64,000 nt of DNA, taken from positions 1 to 64,000 of the forward strand of contig MVRN01000123.1 in assembly GCA_002067965.1 (NCBI GenBank). The letters are read 5' to 3'. The position numbers were made by a program, and so were the translations under genes. How positions within the stretch are numbered: the stretch's first letter is position 1; every line of letters starts with the position of its first letter. The stretch is from Pelotomaculum sp. PtaU1.Bin035. Lineage in GTDB: Bacteria; Bacillota; Desulfotomaculia; Desulfotomaculales; Pelotomaculaceae. Positions 60,376 through 64,000 of this stretch are shown here, one piece after another. The notes under the pieces are model-generated. The model had not been told where the DNA came from. It saw only the letters and a program-made list of their open reading frames with translations, and did no database searches.

Positions 60376-60412
60376 CGGGAGGCAAAGCTGTTATGGCTTT
60401 GACCTCCCGCTG
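60376..60412 (-). terminator. Terminator of the SLH protein gene
   Basis: GGGAGG and CCTCCC form the outer stem and AAGC/GCTT the inner stem. On the minus strand it is followed by GTTTTCATG. Confidence 0.75.
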
Positions 60413-60507
60413 TCGGGTTTACCGGTCTGATTGACATTTGCTTGATAATATTATAATTGACCAGTGTTAAACATGTCTTAATTCTGTGTTAAAAATTGGA
60501 GTTTGCT

Positions 60508-62706
60508 TTAATTGCGCGGAGCCGCGCTCACTTCATTCGAATTCGCGCTGTTTCCAGCATTGTTAGCGGCCCTAACCACAAAGTAATACTTTGTCCCGTT
60601 GGTTAGTCCGGCCGCCGTGTACGATAAAGTCGTCCCTCCGGCCACTACCCCTATCTGCGTGTATAGCCCGCTGGACGACTTTTTATATACCTTGTAGCCT
60701 GTCGCCCCGGCCACGGCGTCCCAGTCCAACGTTACACAACCATTTCCGGCCGACGCGGTCAGCCCTGTGGGACTGGGGTTATCAGTCGCGGCCGCGCTCA
60801 CTGTGTTTGAACTATTGCTGTCGCCGCTGATATTAACGGCCCTCACATAAAAGTAGTACGTTTTCCCGTTGGTCAGCCCGTCCGACCTGCAGCTCGTTTC
60901 TTTCCCTCCCCATACCTGGGCATACGGCCCGCCGGACGAATCCGCGCGGTATACTTTATAGCCGATGGCACCGGCCACGGCGTTCCAGCTCAGGTTGATT
61001 TGACCGTTGCCGGCCGACGCCGTCAGCCCTGCGGGAGCGTTCGGCAGGGCAACCGGAACCGCCGCGATTTGGCTTGAATCCGCGCTTTCTCCACCGTCAT
61101 TGTAGGCTTGCACCACAAAATAGTAAGTCACTCCGTTCAACAGTCCCGACGCGGTATATTTTGCACTGCTCCTTTTTGAAGATACCTGCGTGTACGGCCC
61201 GCCGGAATTAACCGACTGGTATACGATGTAACCTTCCGCTCCGGCCACTTCGTCCCATTCCAGAGTCACCTCGCCGTTTCCGGGCGAAGCCGTCAGTCCC
61301 GAAGGCGCGTTCGGCGGCTTAACTACGAAATTCGTTACTGTCTTAGCCTCAAAAGTCAACAACTCGCCGCCGTCATAAGCCACAACGGATCCTTCGGTAT
61401 ACGCCACAGTCACATTTTGGCCGTAGAGCACCTCATCTTCCAACTCCAGCACGATTACCCTGCGGTCGCTGCCGTCAAGATCCGTGTCCGTCACAGGGTC
61501 GCTCACGCCGTCTACCAGGACTTTAAACTGTTTTTTATACTTGGAGCTAGTGTAATCCATCCTTTTATCGAAGGCAACCCGCACCTCGGACCCGTCGGCG
61601 CTTGTCTCGGCGCTTACAAAGACCGGCGCATCTCTGGTCAACTTAACCACCGCCGGGCTGGGCTGCAGGTTGGGTATGGCGTCTTCCGCCACTACATATA
61701 TGTCATAGTCCTTCGATGCCTCAAGCCCGCTAATTGTTATCGTTTCTTCACAACCCCCGCGCAGAGCGATACTCCCCCAGCAGTACGACGGCACCGCGCG
61801 GCCCGCGGAATCCTGCCCGGCTCTTACCTGGTAAGCCGTGGGAGCCGCGGAGCCGCAGTCCAGCACAACAAAATAGGCGATCCCATTTTCATTGATCCGC
61901 ACCAGCAAATCGGCGGTGGTGGAAGTGAATTCGGAGATCTCGGGATAGGTGGAAAATGACGGCGGGCTGGTATCCGCGCTCCATGACGTCGCCGCCGCGC
62001 TTAACGCAGGGCTGATGCCAGCGGGTTGCCCTGTGGTCCCGCTTGAAGCATTAGCCGCCCCGGCTTTGGCGCGATCCAGCGTGCAAATGGCTTCGGCGCG
62101 GGTGATAGGCTTCAGCGGCTGGAAAGTATCATCGGGGTAACCGGTCATATATCCCATTGCCACTACGGACGCAACCGCGGCTTTACTCCACTGGATCCTG
62201 CCGGCATCAATGAAACCGGCGAGCTTTTCGTCAACATTATCAGGAGTTTTCAACTTGCAGATCCTGCCGAGCATGGCCGCGGCCTCTTCCCTGGTTATGT
62301 TGTCGTTGGGGCGGACGGCGCCGGCGCCATCACCGGATACATAACCGGCAGCCTTGGCCTTGGCCACTTCTTTTGCGAACCAGTCAGTTGATTTCACATC
62401 TTTAAAATCAACCGGCGCTTCACTGGTAAAGCCGAAAGCTTTATTGGCCAACGCCATGAATTCCGCCCTGGTGATCATATCATCGGGATGAAAAGTGCCG
62501 TCCGGGTAGCCACTGGCCAGTTTCTGGCTTAACCAGTCCTCAATCTGCTTCTTGGCCCAGTGGCCGCTGATGTCGGAGGGCCGGGCCGCCTCGCCAACGG
62601 TATTGGGCAGCGCAATGGCGGAGGGCTGGGCCTCGGCGGTGATGCCGGAAAACGCCAGGAGCACGCATAAAGACAGAAAAACCGCGGCATTTATTTTTTT
62701 AATCAT
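60508..62706 (-). CDS. S-layer-homology and fibronectin type III surface protein
   Basis: 732 residues. Signal peptide (INAAVFLSLCVLLAFSG), three SLH domains (about 45-215; ISGHWAKKQIEDWLSQKLAS, FKDVKSTDWFAKEVAKAKAA and the third ending PITRAEAICTLDRA), then three or more Fn3 repeats with the motif APSGLTASPGNGEVTLEWD. The SLH part anchors the protein to cell-wall polysaccharide; the Fn3 part reaches outward. ATG 62706 follows TAGGAGGAAAG. Lies between pstA and pstB. Confidence 0.88.
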   Translation of the reverse strand: MIKKINAAVFLSLCVLLAFSGITAEAQPSAIALPNTVGEAARPSDISGHWAKKQIEDWLSQKLASGYPDGTFHPDDMITRAEFMALANKAFGFTSEAPVDFKDVKSTDWFAKEVAKAKAAGYVSGDGAGAVRPNDNITREEAAAMLGRICKLKTPDNVDEKLAGFIDAGRIQWSKAAVASVVAMGYMTGYPDDTFQPLKPITRAEAICTLDRAKAGAANASSGTTGQPAGISPALSAAATSWSADTSPPSFSTYPEISEFTSTTADLLVRINENGIAYFVVLDCGSAAPTAYQVRAGQDSAGRAVPSYCWGSIALRGGCEETITISGLEASKDYDIYVVAEDAIPNLQPSPAVVKLTRDAPVFVSAETSADGSEVRVAFDKRMDYTSSKYKKQFKVLVDGVSDPVTDTDLDGSDRRVIVLELEDEVLYGQNVTVAYTEGSVVAYDGGELLTFEAKTVTNFVVKPPNAPSGLTASPGNGEVTLEWDEVAGAEGYIVYQSVNSGGPYTQVSSKRSSAKYTASGLLNGVTYYFVVQAYNDGGESADSSQIAAVPVALPNAPAGLTASAGNGQINLSWNAVAGAIGYKVYRADSSGGPYAQVWGGKETSCRSDGLTNGKTYYFYVRAVNISGDSNSSNTVSAAATDNPSPTGLTASAGNGCVTLDWDAVAGATGYKVYKKSSSGLYTQIGVVAGGTTLSYTAAGLTNGTKYYFVVRAANNAGNSANSNEVSAAPRN

Positions 62707-62754
62707 TATCTTTCCTCCTAATACAACGGAAGAGAGTAGCTGTCCGTGAAACAA

Positions 62755-62776
62755 AAACCCCACTTCGGCGGGGTTT
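62755..62776 (-). terminator. Terminator of the copper-amine-oxidase-like gene
   Basis: AAACCCC pairs with GGGGTTT around ACTTCGGC, 20 bases past the stop codon, with a TTTTTG run on the minus strand. Confidence 0.75.
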
Positions 62777-62795
62777 AATCCAATTCCCATGCGTT

Positions 62796-63512
62796 CTATT
62801 GAGCTATGGGAGATATCAGCGCGCAGCCTTTCCCGCTGACGCAACTCACCTTAAGCTCTGCGACTCCGCTGACATTGTAGCTGAAATCCTTTAGACCGTC
62901 GTCCTTTGACAATATTTCCGCGGCGATAGTATCATCGTCGGCTGTTATTTCAAATTCAGCCGTGTCTTCACTGCTGTTGTCAGGAACACCCATATTAATG
63001 ACGACCGTATGGTAACGCCCGTCCAGTTTCCACCTGACATCGGTATAAGGTAACGGTTCTAAATAATAACCCTTTGGATAGCCGATCGCGCCTATTTTTA
63101 CCGGCTGTTCAATTCTACCGCCGGTAAGGGGAACTAATTCTTCCACCAAGTCGGTGCCAAGGGGACGCATCCCTATATATACCGTACTATGCGCGCCGTC
63201 CCATTCAACGGGATAGTTCAAGGACTGGGCCAAAAACCTTACCGGAACATAGATCTGGCTGCCCATTTGGAGCACCGGCACATCGCTGCTGGTTGCCGCG
63301 CCGTTCATTATTACCGTAAGAGGCTTGCTTGCCGGCGCCGTTGGCGCCGTTGTCGTTGTTGTCGGCGTCAGTGTTTTAGCAACCCCGGCCGGATCGCCCT
63401 CGTCGGAAATGGCCGCCGCCGGCGCCCCGGTCAACAAGGGAAATACCACCGCCAACAGCACCAGAATAAACAAACCGAGTATTGTATTCCTGCTCTTCAC
63501 CATTTGCGCCAT
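62796..63512 (-). CDS. Secreted protein with copper-amine-oxidase-like stalk domain
   Basis: 238 residues. Signal peptide or anchor (ILGLFILVLLAVVFPLLTG), a Thr/Pro-rich linker, then the Cu_amine_oxidN1 (stalk) domain at about 75-120 (VLQMGSQIYVPVRFLAQSLN, YPVEWDGAHSTVYIG). The second half resembles an NPCBM-like beta domain (VVINMGVPDNSSEDTAEFEI). It has no amine oxidase active site; the stalk domain in Firmicutes is a surface module. GGGTGGG precedes the start. Confidence 0.78.
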   Translation of the reverse strand: MAQMVKSRNTILGLFILVLLAVVFPLLTGAPAAAISDEGDPAGVAKTLTPTTTTTAPTAPASKPLTVIMNGAATSSDVPVLQMGSQIYVPVRFLAQSLNYPVEWDGAHSTVYIGMRPLGTDLVEELVPLTGGRIEQPVKIGAIGYPKGYYLEPLPYTDVRWKLDGRYHTVVINMGVPDNSSEDTAEFEITADDDTIAAEILSKDDGLKDFSYNVSGVAELKVSCVSGKGCALISPIAQ

Positions 63513-63575
63513 TATCCCACCCTTCTAAAATATGATAATTTGCCGGGCCATACCTTCCGGTGTCGGCCCACCACC

Positions 63576-64000
63576 TCATTTCTTAATATTTTGGGGGATG
63601 CTCGATAAAAACGCAGCCGCTGCCGCAACCTTCCGGCGCGGGAAAGAAACCTTCGGCCTAAACGCGGCCAGGCCGTTGATGTAATAAACAGCCGCATTAA
63701 ACAGCAGAATAATAACAATCAACACCAGGGCGGCGCCGTAGGCCTTCTCGGCGTTATGCCCGTTTCCCACCGGTGAGGCGTAATATATGTAGGAAGACAA
63801 AGTGCTGCCGGCGCTGCGCAGCGTGTCCAGCCAGTTTTGGGGCTGCCACCATTTTTCCGGACCACTGTAAGTCAAAGTGGCACCCAGGCAGAACCAGACG
63901 ATGGCGACGTCCGAGGCCACGCGGCCCACTCCCAGGACGGCCCCCGACGCTATTCCCCGGCAGGCGGCCGGCAGCACAACCTTTCTAATGGTGCGCCACT
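63576..64000 (-). CDS. pstA: Phosphate ABC transporter permease PstA, C-terminal part (partial)
   Basis: The gene runs off the right edge. The visible 141 codons include WRTIRKVVLPAACRGIASGA, the conserved loop and glycine-rich segment of PstA, and the last membrane helices (YGAALVLIVIILLFNAAVYY). A normal PstA is about 280 residues, so about half is seen. The expected partner PstB is 5 kb downstream, with three secreted-protein genes between, so this is an unusual pst operon. Confidence 0.82.
   Translation of the reverse strand, partial: WRTIRKVVLPAACRGIASGAVLGVGRVASDVAIVWFCLGATLTYSGPEKWWQPQNWLDTLRSAGSTLSSYIYYASPVGNGHNAEKAYGAALVLIVIILLFNAAVYYINGLAAFRPKVSFPRRKVAAAAAFLSSIPQNIKK

Noticed and set aside
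1-64000. CRISPR array
   Set aside because: No run of regularly spaced repeats was seen anywhere; the only repeats are pairs or triplets of regulatory sites.

Overview
The window looks like a chromosomal piece from a spore-forming, anaerobic Clostridia of the Peptococcaceae/Pelotomaculum-Desulfotomaculum kind. The evidence is a SleB-type cortex hydrolase with LysM domains, the Rex redox repressor, futalosine-route MqnA, a DegS/DegU-type two-component pair, SLH surface proteins, a monoderm-style Tad pilus locus and frequent TTG starts behind strong GGAGG sites. The taxon is an inference from gene content only.

Layout. 1-7.1 kb: end of a purQ-like gene, citrate synthase, L,D-transpeptidase, mqnA, speD, ferredoxin, and a DegS/DegU-like sensor/regulator pair. 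7.1-17.3 kb: a Tad/Flp pilus cluster (two Flp pilins, prepilin peptidase, TadE, TadG-like, CpaB, CpaE, CpaF, TadB, TadC), a DUF192 protein and a chemoreceptor-like protein; cpaF carries a one-base frameshift. 17.3-25.2 kb: housekeeping genes, mostly on the minus strand (patatin, YjbQ, Rex, FmdB, TIGR04076, TPR, HAD nucleotidase, SleB, DUF2512, zinc ribbon, RNase HI).

25.44-48.84 kb: a 23.4-kb integrated element inserted into the variable loop of a tRNA-Thr(CGT) gene. The 5' half of the tRNA lies at 25394-25437 and the 3' half at 48840-48871. The inner ends are imperfect 19-bp inverted repeats, as expected of a large-serine-recombinase attP, and a large serine recombinase lies at 42.55-44.26 kb. 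Just inside the left end the element carries its own intact tRNA-Thr with the same anticodon, a probable replacement for the gene it broke. Its cargo is (a) a type-4 BREX-like defence operon (HTH protein, HARE-HTH protein, BrxP sulfurtransferase-like, BrxC, PglZ, BrxL, small zinc finger); (b) mobile-element genes (DUF6550-like, DUF6076-like, RepA-like ATPase, recombinase); (c) a compact bacterial ubiquitin-like operon (Ubl, E2-like/E1 fusion, DUF6527) preceded by a GHKL-ATPase and a STAS/winged-helix protein, with three similar 21-bp palindromes, one ahead of each of the three transcription units; (d) a PemK/MazF-like protein.

48.9-64 kb: a HicAB module with a perfect promoter palindrome, an orphan HicB whose start codon appears to be GTA, a CtpI/CtpH-like tandem P-type ATPase split by a one-base deletion, small unknown genes, and pstB and pstA separated by three secreted proteins (repeat-rich surface protein, SLH-Fn3 protein, copper-amine-oxidase-like stalk protein). 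The two one-base frameshifts could be real mutations or sequencing errors.
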